Below, piece after piece: positions 13,977 through 26,356 of a DNA stretch of 64,000 nucleotides. The stretch comes from Hypomesus transpacificus (taxonomy: Eukaryota > Chordata > Actinopteri > Osmeriformes > Osmeridae). A program made the position numbers and the translations under genes. The notes under the pieces were generated by a model, which was not told where the DNA came from, searched no databases, and was given only the letters and a program-made list of their open reading frames with translations. Location: positions 15,616,450 to 15,680,449 of the forward strand of contig NC_061070.1 of assembly GCF_021917145.1 (NCBI RefSeq), given 5' to 3'. Each line of letters starts with the position of its first letter. Position 1 is the stretch's first letter.

Positions 13977-14080
13977 TAACGACTGAAGACAAACACAGAA
14001 GTGATTTGTGTATGAGTACTCCCTTTCACAACTCGTGTGACTCGGCAGAAATATGGGAAGATGTTTGTCTTCAGTCGTTA
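13977..14080. repeat. 19-bp perfect inverted repeat with 66-bp spacer
   Basis: The left arm taacgactgaagacaaaca (13977-13995) is exactly reverse-complemented at 14062-14080. Pairing stops sharply at the inner ends. No clear target-site duplication flanks it. Confidence 0.9.
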
Positions 14081-14445
14081 GTTGTCTGTGTGCTCTATAC
14101 TGCCCAATTGACATCCATCCACATACAAACTCACACACACACACACACAGCTGGCTGCAGTTATATTATCTATTCCAGACTATAAATACATTATCTAAAA
14201 AAATGTGTGTGCTGCGTACTGTGTGCTACAATCAAATGAACTTAGTGACATTAAGTGAAACCAATCTGAGATAGACACATCAAGGTATCCCTTTCCTGTA
14301 ACAGTTGTTTCTTGTTTTTACATTATGTTTTACATTGTCAGTTGAGTTATAATGGAGAAATGTGTCAATGTTATACAATGATTGTAGTGTGCCAAGGTCA
14401 AGAGATAAGTGACATGTACACACACTTACACGCACGCACACACTG

Positions 14446-14476
<31 letters not shown>

Positions 14477-15141
14477 GACACTCATACGTTCACTCTCCCT
14501 CTCTTTAGTACACAGACACACAGACGTGCAGGAGCCAGGGCACACGTGAAGCCCGTTGTGATGAGTATCTGTTTACACGCTACTGAAAGCTGCAACACAA
14601 AGGCTGGAGTGAGTCACGGCCATGGGAGACAGTCTGTGGTTCTGCCTTCCCTATATGAACCCATGCTCAGGTTCAACCAACAGAACCAGAAAATGTGTGG
14701 TTCTCAGAAAATGTGTTCCAGATAGATTATTTTAGTGATTGTTTACGTGTGTGTGTGGGGTGCGTATGGGGCACTCCTCTTTTGTGTCTGCCCATCAGGT
14801 TAAAAACAACACGTACGCTCATATACAATATGCCCTAACAGAGAACTGGGCTTAGTGTTTTGTTAGGAAAGATCAGATTGTACAAAAACCAGCATAGAAA
14901 CCACTAAAAACAATGTTACTTCACGTCCCCATAATGGGAACTGAGTAACTGACAGCCAGCCAGTCACACAGTCCTTGGTCTCAGAGCCCCTTAATAAACA
15001 TAATCCCTCTCTGCCCTTCCCTAGTTAGATGGTGAGGTCATCAGTCCGATGCGGCAGACTGTCTATAGTTGCTTCACATCCGCACAGGCTACAGTTTCAG
15101 TAGACGGAGGAAGAGATAGATAAGAAAGAGGGAGAGGGAGA

Positions 15142-15230
15142 AAGACAGTTTCAATATTCTCTCAGAATGAATCAGAATCAAAAACCCATTCTGATTTTGA
15201 TTCATTCTGAGAGAATATTTAAACTGTCTT
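15142..15230. repeat. Near-perfect 39-bp-arm hairpin
   Basis: Arms 15142-15180 and 15192-15230 are reverse complements with two mismatches and an 11-nt loop. The stem core is aatattctctcagaatgaat. The transcript of either strand could fold into a long hairpin. Confidence 0.92.
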
Positions 15231-15462
15231 CCTTTCAGTGAGCAAGCCCAGTCAGCCAGTGCCGCAGGGCGACCTCTGGCTCAACAGTGTACAGACAGTC
15301 AAGAATACGCCCAGACATGTTAAGCAGCACGCACACACACACACACACACACACCTCCCCCCCGGTTTATTGCTCTGTCCAGTAGCATAAACACAGTTTT
15401 GCTGTACAGTCTGAGGGAACTGCCTGGCTCTGATAACCCTGTTAAATAACCAAGCATTCAGC

Positions 15463-15490
15463 CCCCCCCCCCCCCCCCCCACACACACAC
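15463..15490. repeat. Poly-C run followed by CA repeat
   Basis: About 18 consecutive C (15463-15480) are followed by acacacac. The minus strand has a matching poly-G run that could form a G-quadruplex. Confidence 0.95.
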
Positions 15491-18400
15491 ACTTAGACTA
15501 TGTACCAGCAGTTTCCAATAGGTGTAGAACTGTAAACCTGACCTCTACTTCATCCCTGAGTCATAATTAGCCACCCATAGTTAAAACACGCAGTGTTCAG
15601 ATATGGTTTTCTGATATGAAGCTTGACAACAAGTAATGGTGCTTTACAGTGGCAATATCACACAGAGGGTTTTATCTCTGAACTTGGGACCAAACAGTGA
15701 TTACTATGCTGATTTGCTTAATGGTTGAGTGGCACTGCAGGATCGCCTGGATGTGTTGGCAGGGACAACACGGTAGTAAGTGCAGGTCAGATAGCTGTTT
15801 ACCAAGGTCTGATGGTCGGCAATCTGAGAAATAACACTGGAAATATTGAATATTCTCTCCATTACATCCAATTATTTTCTTTTCTATTTTAATTCATTAC
15901 AAATGTCATTCCCTTCCGTATTCTTGTCAGCTCACTGGAAACATCTGTTCTGGCATGAAAAGGGTTAAGTAGTGTTAATTTTTTTTATTGAATGTTGAAG
16001 ATGGGGAGCGAACAGGAGAAAGAAGAATCTGTGAATCATTACTGGGCCGCGCGGATGTGAGGATTCATGGGAAGACAGTGTTTCCTGTGCAGATGGCAGC
16101 CATCTTAAAATTAGAAAATGCTGAGTCACACTCTGTCATATAACATCAACAATAGGAACTGAAGTTTTGGGGTGTTTTAGGTTCCTATTTTTTTCCGTTT
16201 ATGATGTTTACATGAGTTTTTATCATAAACTGGATCCTTCTTATGAACAATGGAAATACCAACACTACTACTGGTTCAAATCATCATCCTCATCGACATC
16301 ATCACTCTCACGAGGTGCAAAAGCAGCAGGACAAATGGAGGAGGAGCGTGTAGGAGCATTACTCATGTCTGTTACAGTGATGTATGTTCAGTACACTGCC
16401 CAATTATGGGACTGGAGCTTCACCTGATCCCAAATGGACTTCAATGATTGGTGAGTTGGTGAAATGGGGAGTGGTCTGTGCTGTTAGAGGAAAGTACCCA
16501 AGGTTTGAAGAGGAAAGCGGGCGGGCGGGGGTGGGGTGGGGGGGATACTTCTCCCCTCTATAAGAGACACACATATTTTCCAATAAAGTCCAGTCAAGTG
16601 CTGTTGTCACTAGACCTGGTTAAAAAGATCAAGTTATCGTTTTGTTGTAAAAGGATGACACTTCAGCACTGGTTCCTGTACTGTGAGGACATTACTCTGC
16701 TCTGGTGACTCAAGAGTTACCAATTGTATATCTCTCATGCAGCACACCACATTTAAGAAACGTTAACAGCGCCAACGACAGTGTGATTGCACGTAGGATT
16801 AAAAAAGCCATTCATTGTATCGTGAAAAAATGTACAGATAATTTTAGTTCAGTCGGGCCTATTTTATGTTTTTTTTTGATAGTGTGCAGCTCTTTCTCAC
16901 ATAACCCCTTCATGTTGCATGAGAAAAAAAGTTCAAGGGCACTTTGTCTGGAGCTTAAGGTTGCCAACAGTTGCCTTAGGAGGCACAGTAAAACAACATT
17001 TAATTTGTTTGTTTTGAAGATGTGCTTTGATTCTCAAACCCAGGGTGGAAGTTACTGCAATAACCACAGAGGTCATAATCTCAGGTCTTTTATGTGCCTT
17101 GTGAAGATTATCTATGTATTTCAATACTTGTTTTGCATGATTAATGCTCTGGTTAAATATATTGAAATGAGTAATACTGTGTTACTGACAAGATCACTGG
17201 TCACAGTAAAATAGAGAGGGATCCTAAAACACAATCTTTTTTTGTCAATTAAAGAAAATATTGATTGTTCAATATTGCTAGTAGTTAGTAGCACATGGAG
17301 CTTACTGCCGGGATGGTTTTAATTGTGTTTTTACTGTAGATTTCTGTTCAAATAAAAGTTTAAGCACAATTCTATTTTGATGTTGAGTTTATTGCATTTT
17401 TATTTCAGTGATCATTTGTATTATATTTGGAGTTTAAATGCAACAGCTAGTCTTCTCTGGCTGTTGCACCAGTGCTTTCCTGACCTCAAAAATAAGGCTT
17501 GTAGCTGCATGTTCTGCTTAGTCAACCTTGTCACGACCACATTATCATGTCAAATATGGTTTACTTTAATTCATGATGTGAAGAGGTGGACTGAAGTGTA
17601 TTCGGAATGAACTGTACTAATAGACGACCCCATTTACTCTTCATCAAACCCTCTTTTACTGCTTGAAGCTGATGCAACCATGATGCAAGTATCTGTAAGC
17701 CAGTGCCAGGATGCAGGCTGGAGAAGCAGCAGTGATGCGCACACTTACAGGCCTGATCCCCTGTCAGAAGGTCACCATCTTCTAAGGAGGAAAAGTTGTT
17801 TTCATCTTGTTTTATCAACTACACTGGGAATAGAGGCTAGCTCTACAAATATCTAGGAAACCGCACAGACAGTTTTAATGGTGGCATGCAGACTTAAGCT
17901 TAAATATTGAGAGGTCCATAAGCAATTTACTATAAAAAGCACTTTACTTTGTATGTGGAAAATAACTAATAATACAGCATATAATATGTTTGTACATTAT
18001 GCGATTATGTGAAATACAAATAAAAAGTTACAAAAAAGATAAAAATAGTACAAAATACTGATTCATGGAAATAAGTCATGCAACCTTGCGCAACAACGGA
18101 GTACATTTTGAAATTCTTGAGAAAAAGCCTTTAAGAGCGTCTATTTATATTAAATTAAAGTGACCACGCTTCTTTGGATCAGCTTTACATGATATCTTCT
18201 GGTGATAGCGTCTGGTGAAGAACTGCAGTTAGCTGCCGTTTTAAGCCGTGGGTCTACTTCTCGTTGTACCATGTGAATTTGCAATGATGGTTATATTTAG
18301 CTATAAGCTACCTTAAGTAGTACTTTTCGGTTTGATAGACTGGCTGCTTATTAAACCTTAATCTTCATGTAATAATTTGGAAAGGGATTAATGTTATGGT

Positions 18401-18654
18401 AAAGTTGCGGTTTGAACTGTTAGACGGTGGTCGATATGGTTTTGCCTTTTTCTGACGTACTTCTGCTGTGTTGATGTCAGAACTTCCTATTTTACCTTAT
18501 TGCAACATGTCTTTTTATTTTCAGTATCCTAGCCTTGCCTACTACAAACAAAGAACACTAAGGGGACAAACCAGACAGATATCCCAAAATAAGGCAGACG
18601 TGAAGTCCTGGAGTCCTAGAAAGGGCTCCATAGATACTGCACAGTTATAAACGA

Positions 18655-18900
18655 TATGACCAATAATATGTGGACAACGCTCAGTATAAGGACACCTGCT
18701 TGTTGAACCTCTCATTCCAAAATCATGGGTATTAATATGAATTTGCTTCCCACTTTGTTTGTATAACTGCCTTCATTTTCTGGGAAGGCTTTCAAATAAT
18801 TTAGACATTGGAACATTAATGCAGGATTTATTTCCATTCAACCCCAATAGCATCAGGTTGGTTGGGCACTGATGTGGGGTGATTAGACCTGGCTTGCAGA
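18655..18900 (+). repeat. Degenerate dispersed DNA-transposon-like teleost repeat
   Basis: Segments such as ccaaaatcatgggtattaat, tctgggaaggctttca and gggcactgatgtggggtgat are ones I recognise from repeats scattered through many teleost genomes. The element is diverged and has no open reading frame. The class (probably a non-autonomous DNA transposon) is uncertain. Confidence 0.55.
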
Positions 18901-19878
18901 ATAGAGGTGGGGGAAGGGGTGGTCAGGGGGGAAACTACATATAAATGCCCTTGGTTTATGGGAACAGGAAGCCCAACAAGTTTGTGTGTGTGAGGGTCAG
19001 GTGTCCACATTCACTAGGTCATATAGGGGTATATGGTATATGTATTTTTGTGTGGTTACATTACATTGCAAACAGATACAAAACGGTCATGCTCTTCTCA
19101 AAACATCCAAAACCTCCCACTGGTCTGCTAAGCAGTTTTGTGTTCATATAATCATTCAATTAAATCAGTGTCATGCTATGATCCATAAGCCCTACATTCC
19201 CCCAAAACATACCCCACACAAGAGTGCAGCTTCTAGTCTGGCTTACCAGCAACCGATGTGCTTCTGTACAGCTGTACCTCCCAACACCTCCCTACCCCAC
19301 ACATCCAAACCCACAGAGGGCATCCGCTTCAAACATGGGCTATAGTGACTGGATGTCTGCTAACAACATGATTTACAACTGGCCTGGGTGTCTTAGTCAC
19401 CTGAGGAGCCTGGGGTGAGTGACGGGTGAGAACCATAGTAAGCGGCTGAAGAAGAAGAGGCCCTGAAGGGGAAGAGGGGGGAAACGCTCTTCAGGAGTGT
19501 CTTTAGGCTTCCTCATTTCTGACCTACAAGGTTGTGCAAGTTTGGTACGGAAATGTGCATGGCTCTGTCAACATGTCTTTTTATGTGTTCGCATGAGTCT
19601 CTGTGTGTGGTGGGGAACAGAGCATAGTATGAAAGAACTCCCTGCACTCAATAGAGGAAGAGATCAGACAGGGGTGTATGACCACAGTATCCTGACAGAG
19701 CTGCCTTTTGGCTGGAGTACAGTAGGGTACAGTAGAGTTAGACTATGAGTTTAAGAATAATGCAAACCCAAAGTTGACGTGCAATGTGTTTTGGATTAGA
19801 AAGAAAATGAGACTGGTGGTTCTCACAGTCATCTTGACATGATTCGTACATATTGTCATGTAAAACCCTCCCTACGTA
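18901..19878. other. Intergenic DNA, nothing recognised
   Basis: No family-like frame or repeat was recognised in this stretch. It ends at a 16-bp palindrome (ctccctacgtagggag, 19868-19883) that overlaps the start of the next SINE. Confidence 0.4.
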
Positions 19879-20070
19879 GGGAGTCAGGTGGCTAAATGGT
19901 GAGGGAATTGGGCTAGTAATCGGAAGGTTGCTGGATCGATTCCCAGCAGTGGCCAAAAATGACGTTGTGTCCTTGGGCAAGGCACTTCACCCTACTTGCC
20001 TCAGGGGGAATGTCCCGGTACTTACTGTAAGTCGCTCTGGATAAGAGCGCCTGCTAAATGAATAAATGTC
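19879..20070 (+). mobile_element. tRNA-derived SINE, full length
   Basis: This is the best-preserved copy of the family: A-box region (aggtggctaaatggtgag), B box (ggttgctggatcgattcc), central ccttgggcaaggcacttcac and tail gtaagtcgctctggataag ending in aataaatgtc. Confidence 0.9.
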
Positions 20071-20519
20071 ATTGTAAAACAGTGAAGGGGTTAACATTAA
20101 ACCGTGCCGCTGAAGCAGGAAGCCATCCTATTCTGGACTGAGTCACATGATAGTAGTAGTAGGGACTGGCTGTGTGTCAGTGAGGGGTGTGTAATTATCT
20201 AAGCTTGTTTGTTCCAGGTTGTGGAAGTTACCGTACTTTCCATGTTCTCCTGATCAGCTGAGATAATATCTCATTCTCTCTCTATCTTCACATGGTTGGT
20301 GTGTTGGATGGGGGTAGTTATGTTTCCCGTCCACATTTTCGAAATGTTGATATGCAGTAAAAGCTGTGACTAAATCTCATTTTTATGTTTATGTATATTT
20401 TTCTGTAAACCACAAATGTGTCATCCCTCAGTGTTTTTCCCTGTTGGTTTATCAGAAAATAACTATCACATCAAGGTGTGTCAGTTTACATACGGCTAAT
20501 AAAGAACACTTTGGAGTCT
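20071..20519. other. Short intergenic stretch downstream of bcl2l11
   Basis: No gene or repeat was recognised; it lies between a SINE and the inferred bcl2l11 3' end. Confidence 0.4.
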
Positions 20520-22720
20520 TTCCTTTAAAAGTAGCAAAAAAGCTTTATTTACAACAGCATTGCACAATTAAAATCCTTACATTGCAACATCAGTGCAAAA
20601 TAGTAATAATAAAAAATGACATTTTTGCTACAAATGTACTGGGTCCTGTGCCTCAGAAAACTCTGTTCACGCTCAGTGCAAAACGGCCCCTAACAGACAG
20701 AATTCTGGGTACAGTAGTTTTTTTCTGTAGTGGAAGTGACCCCCTGCACTACAAGGTACACCAAGATGGCACGACCTGAGACTCACGGCTCCTCTCCGGG
20801 AATAAAGTGTGGGTTTATGAACAATATGAACAACTCCTACCAATATGGCATGATCCTGACTCTAGTTATGGAGCAGACTGCATGAAAGTACTTGTAGAAC
20901 GGATATGACTGTAAAATAATATTACCACGTTTAAGCCTCAGTCTGAGTGGTGATTTTGCTTTTAGTTTCCTGCTTATGTGTTGACCCCGAGCCTACAGTA
21001 TTCAGAAGCTCTTAACACCAGAGATATATACAGTACTAAATTATTACATCTTTGGTTTAAAGTTGCCAACACCAATAAGAACCAAGGCTAGACTAGACTT
21101 ATGGCTGTTCACACTGATAAATGTACACTGGTAAGTGTGACGCTCGGTTCCAATCAAAATAAACCTGATAATAAAATGACATACACTTACTCAATCTGCA
21201 CAGTAATAAACCATATATTTCTGGTTACAATTTTCACAAATCAAATGTTCTTTACGGGGATAAAACATTGCAAGTGCTGAAGCATTGTAAGTACTAAAGC
21301 ATACTATTTCATGGATTTTAGGTTAAATAAAATAGGTGTGTAATATATTTGACTGCATTACACCTGTATTGGTATATTTAGGTGCAGAGGAACACAAAGA
21401 TTTACAGTCCATAGGATACAATCACCCTCTTCTGGTCAAGATTCAGTTCACTTCCAGTAAAAATATAATTCAATCCCTTTTCATGATCAGAATAATTTTG
21501 TGTTTTCTTCTGCTTCTGTTTACTCTATTGAACTGTTGTTTAATCGACTAATACTTATGTGATCTGGGGGAGAATAGTTAAGATGATGTGCATGTCAATT
21601 ATAAAAGATCAGTACCAACTTGCACAACTTGCTTACAGTAACCCTAAAAAATTGTTCACTTGTTTGGATAAAATGGTATCCTTCACAGTACCTGTTTTCC
21701 TCCACTCTGGCTCTGGTAGGGGGTACAGTAACCCCTAATACCATTTCATCATTAAAAGGGCAGTGAACTGACTGGCTTTAGTCAGTGATACAGGGAGAAG
21801 GGTCAGAGAGAGGAGGATGGAGGAGGATGGAGGAGGACTGAGAACGAACACAACCCAATGTAAATGTTCCATCACCTGCATTGGGAAAGGATGGTGGATG
21901 ATCAAGTTACAAAAGGGATGGAGGAGACGAGGGGTAAGAAAATTGACCTGAGGGGTAAGAGATTGGGAGAGGAGAGGAATGAGGAAGAAGCACATTAGGA
22001 GTGTGTCGTAGGAGGACAAGAAGAAGGATGTGCTGGGGGAGGGGAACGTTGAAGAGCAGAGGGATAATAAGTATGTTGGGGAGGATGGAGTCTGTCAGTG
22101 GTGAGGTGCCATGATAAAGACAAGAGTGGAATTGGAAGCCATGCAGGCGTACACAATCGACTGAAACACAAACAAAAAAAGATGATGCTATTTTACAAAA
22201 AATAAATAGCTGTAACAAAAGCGGAGAGAATCAAACGCCAACAAAGTCAAAACAGAAAGCTGTACAAGGCACATCTGAAGCTCCACACATCGTTAACGTG
22301 GTCATCGACAAATGGTGATCCTCCATGGAATTGATCTCTGGACAAGGCAGGCATGCTCATCGGCGCTGACACACCTACATCTTTGGTGCTTGTTTGGAGT
22401 TTAGCATTCCGAATATGCAAAGACAACACAGGTGCAAAACTAATACAAACACAGGTTTGGCAGAAATTGTTATTCCCAATAGAAAATATTCCCAAGAATG
22501 TCCAAATTCCCTTTCCCAGGCGGAGATCAGGGGGGAGAGGGGGAGTACACCCACCAAGATTAAAAAAGAAAATTCTAGAAATAATAGGTCCAAGTGATCC
22601 ACAAGAATGTCAACATATTTACATATGCACAGGGTCAATAAAAACATCTGACTCAGATGCTACATGTCTACTGGGGATTGCATAGGACTGGACTTGATGA
22701 TTGGTCCTAGAGTCTTTCCA
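20520..22720 (-). other. bcl2l11: Probable 3' UTR of bcl2l11 with polyadenylation signal
   Basis: This unique-sequence stretch follows the bcl2l11 stop codon on the minus strand. It has no exon-like frame and few repeats. A canonical AATAAA (tttatt on the plus strand, 20544-20549) followed by A/T-rich sequence is the best candidate 3' end. Mammalian Bim also has a long 3' UTR. The exact end is inferred; RNA reads would be needed to fix it. Confidence 0.45.
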
Positions 22721-25575
22721 TCATCTCCTCCGCAAAAGCATCTGTAATAGTCGTCCAATCAGGAGTGTCATCCACTGCAGAAAGGCAGGTTCTTGGTCCA
22801 TCAGCAGGTTTGGTTGTGCCACCCGCCTATTCCTGTCTGTTAGGCGCTGCAAAGGACAAACAAGTGACATGTTACACACACATACAAAATACAGGAAGTG
22901 GTCAGCACAGTTCCTAACATCCTGTCTAAACCCACACTGTAAACTTTTGACTATTTGCAGGTGTTACTAACCCAGAACCTTTAGTTTTCCCTACCCACCG
23001 TCAGCTAGAGCAGGAAAGATAACCAGGTGAGCGAGAGTTTGTATTTAACTGAGAGTGAGGTTTTCCTGTGTCCTATTTGGCATTATACACTAGTGTACAC
23101 TACATTCAGTTCACGATTCGATACATATCACGATATTGGGTTTCACGATAAAATACGTATCACGATATTCTGAACAAAATGAAAAATGAAAATGAAATTT
23201 TATTCATAGATTCATTTCCAAAACATGAACAATTTTCAATAACTTTCTTTGTTCTACATACAACTGAGATGACTCAGTTCAAGCGATTTCTGTGAATGCA
23301 GTGACTGCACGCGTCTGCAGAGTAGGTCGCGTTTGCGATGCATTGTGCCACGATATACATTGTTACACCTCTATTATACACACTGGACACTCACTCACCT
23401 TTTTTTATCTGTCAAACTTATGGACAAATCCTGGTCTGCTAACTATAATTACACAGCAGCCTGCGGACTGGACTCCGGCTCTTTCACATACCAAGTTTAC
23501 AGCATGAGTCACATTGCTTTAACTAGGAGAGCAGAACAGTGGGGTGAAAGAAGCACTATTGTGTTAGGTCAGCTACTACAAGACAGGCTCTTGATGAAAT
23601 AAACATTGTAGACTGGTGAATAGAGATGAAGAAATGAATGGAGAGATTTATGGTATTAGGGCTGAACCCATTTACCACACTAAGCTAGATTGTTCCAGAT
23701 GCACTTGGCTTTGGCTTTTGTGTGTGTATGTGGGAGGGGAAAAAGACTGTGCTCGCGCATGTGTGTGTGTGTGTGTGTGGGTGCGCGTTGTGTGTCTCCT
23801 CCCCTACAATCACCTCTACAGACTTGGCAGGAGTGGTGCAGTAACAGGTGTGTGTCTTGGCACAGTGCTGTGCCTCTCGGTCCTACTGGCCTCGCCGACT
23901 GCTCTGGCAGCAGCAGGGTACAGATAAGAGCAGACTGGGCACATGAGCCTTGCGTTTCCCCTGAGAATCTCCTGGCTCGCAGAGGAAACCCTTTTAATAA
24001 ATACTAGCTTCTGCTATCAAATAAATCACAGAAACAAAACGGCCTGAATTCACTCACATCTACCAAGTGGTTTTAGGTACTGAAACACAATATTTTCCAA
24101 GATTATCATAGGTTTTCCTTCATTGGTTTGGAGTGATTTTTCTTTGACGATCAAGAAAAATGAGCAGTGTTTTGGGGTTCTTTTTGAGATTCTATCCCAC
24201 AGTGCTCTGGTTGTTTAAAGACACTGCAGTGGAAAGCACAAAACTCTTAGCTGTGTGGACTAAAGAGGTTTGACTGGGAGAGACACACAACAAATGACAG
24301 TAGAAGCCTTGGCCTCTGGGCATTGTGGAAACGAGGATCTTTTAAAGGAGACCAACAGGGAATAATCATGCAGGTTTTTATGTAGTACCGGAGCCATGCC
24401 AAGAACCACAGTGGCCGGAGGTTGTGAGCGTGCTCAGAGGAAACAGGTGATAAGGAAGTGGATCGACAGCTCTGATTTCTCAGAACAGGACTTGCAGCCT
24501 TGCGACACCTCCCGCCACATAACACAGAGAGGCACAAAATGACACACAATTAAGGATAAAGATGGTTGTGACTCAGTGTTTCGAAAGTTTTTGCCAGAAT
24601 GTAAAAGACCTGTGAATGTGAAAAACATTTCTATGGATGAAAATTCAGCTAAAAGTCGGTGTCTAAAAGTAAATGGGAAATGAAGTGGTCATCATTATTA
24701 AAATACAATATAATTTTGATCAGCCCTGTGTAGAATTCTGCCCTCTGATCTGACTTTGACTCAACTGTGTCTTTTGAACAAACCCTGCCTGCCTCGCTCT
24801 CTCTCCACTCTCTCCCTCTCTCCTTTATTCCAAGTCTCTCTTTCTATTTCCCTTCCCACATGCCCCTCCCCCCACCCACACTTCCCTCCCCACCTTCCAC
24901 CCCTGACTGACAACTGATCTGGTGTGTGAGAGAGAACAGAGTGAGGTCTGAAACAGCACGTGCAAGAAAAATACAAATCCAAAATGATCAGGGCCAGAAT
25001 AAAAAGCTGAAAAACAATTTGACCCAAACTGGGAGAGTAGCCACAATCTGGAGTAGAAGACATGCAATTAGTGACTGGCTAATACATCCACAGATGTCTG
25101 CCTGCTTGCCTGCCTGCCTGTCTGCCAGTCTGTCTGTCTGCCTGTCTGAACAAACAGTCTATCTGGAGGAGAAACAAAAGAGAAAGAGTCAGAGATGGAT
25201 GCAGGGGTGGAGAGGTGAGAAAAAGGCAGAACAGAAAATAGGAGATACACAATAAAAGGTACTGTGTGTATGTGAGAGAGTGTCTGTGTGCATGTGTGGA
25301 TAGTACTGTGAGACAGACACTAGTGCTGCATAATGGACAAGCACAGAACTAACGCAAAGCAGATGTGTAGCCACATAAACTTATCCAAAAAAAACTAGTA
25401 TCTGCCTTTTGCCCCTAAAATGCTATTCTAATGACCACTGATGGTGTACTAGACTGTTTACTAAGACATGGATTGAAAGTGGGTTATCTTAAGTTACGAT
25501 TAAAACTATAGTACCTTTGGCGCAATTTTTTTGTGTGTGTTGTAAAGTTACTGATGAAGACCAGCAGGTCTGTGT

Positions 25576-25619
<44 letters not shown>

Positions 25620-26282
25620 TGCGTGTGACAGACAGTGGAGCAGGGGATAATTAGAGCCCAGCGAGGTTCTCTGAGAGCACTAACCACAGACTAGACCATA
25701 ATAAAGCTGCTCTGTCACGTACTACCCTGCTCTGGACCTGCCCAGCTAAATGGGCACACACACATTACATCACTCACTCACTCTCTTTTATTCACTAACT
25801 ACAATATGTAGCTATTTGGTCAAAGGGGAAAAAAACAAGAGAAGAGAAGTTGCATATTTCACATGAGAGCTCCTTCATCATGGCGGCCATCAAACTGCTG
25901 AAGTCACATAGTGGTGCAGGGAGGAAAATGTATTGGCACCAGTCACCAGACAGTGTGCAGGGCTCACTGGTCAGTGTTGTCCCTCTAACACCTGAGAACA
26001 TGAATACGGAAGACACGCAACTCCCCATGTTCCGCTTTTTTCATTGTTCTCAAAATACACAACACCCAATAGCCAAGAGAGATACACACAGCAAAACACA
26101 TGTTAGCAACGTGCACCCATACGCAAGCTACACACCCAATGTTTTTTTTCTCTTTTCCTCTTTCTCCCTCACACACACACACACACCCCTGTTCTAAAAT
26201 AATGTGACTTAAGACTGAGTCATAGTCTCACCTTCGAGGAGAGTAAATGCTTTATGCTCTGGCCCCTCAGGCTGTTACTACA

Positions 26283-26356
<74 letters not shown>

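Larger units (their letters stand above)
10860..18654. other. Intergenic DNA, no gene recognised
   Basis: The region has several CA/GT tracts (11036-11050, 13640-13665, 14130-14150, 14417-14480), two inverted repeats (13977-14080, 15142-15230) and a poly-C run. One exon-like block at 12495-12588 is flanked by a strong acceptor and a gtacag donor but is not recognised. The longest frame (16705-17214, 169 codons) resembles untranslated A/T-rich sequence, not a protein family. Confidence 0.5.

Noticed and set aside
16705..17214. 169-codon plus-strand frame
   Set aside because: It has no recognisable family, no splice context and A/T-rich composition like untranslated sequence; chance is the simplest explanation.
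18529..18650. Exon-like segment after a tttttattttcag acceptor, ending in TAA
   Set aside because: It is not recognised, its phase does not fit the candidate exon at 12495-12588, and no partner exon was found; it directly precedes a dispersed repeat.
19879..20070. tRNA gene suggested by A-box and B-box sequences (also at 7873, 10136 and in the minus-strand copies)
   Set aside because: The tRNA-like part is degenerate, cannot form the full cloverleaf and is fused to a SINE body and LINE-type tail; all are SINEs.
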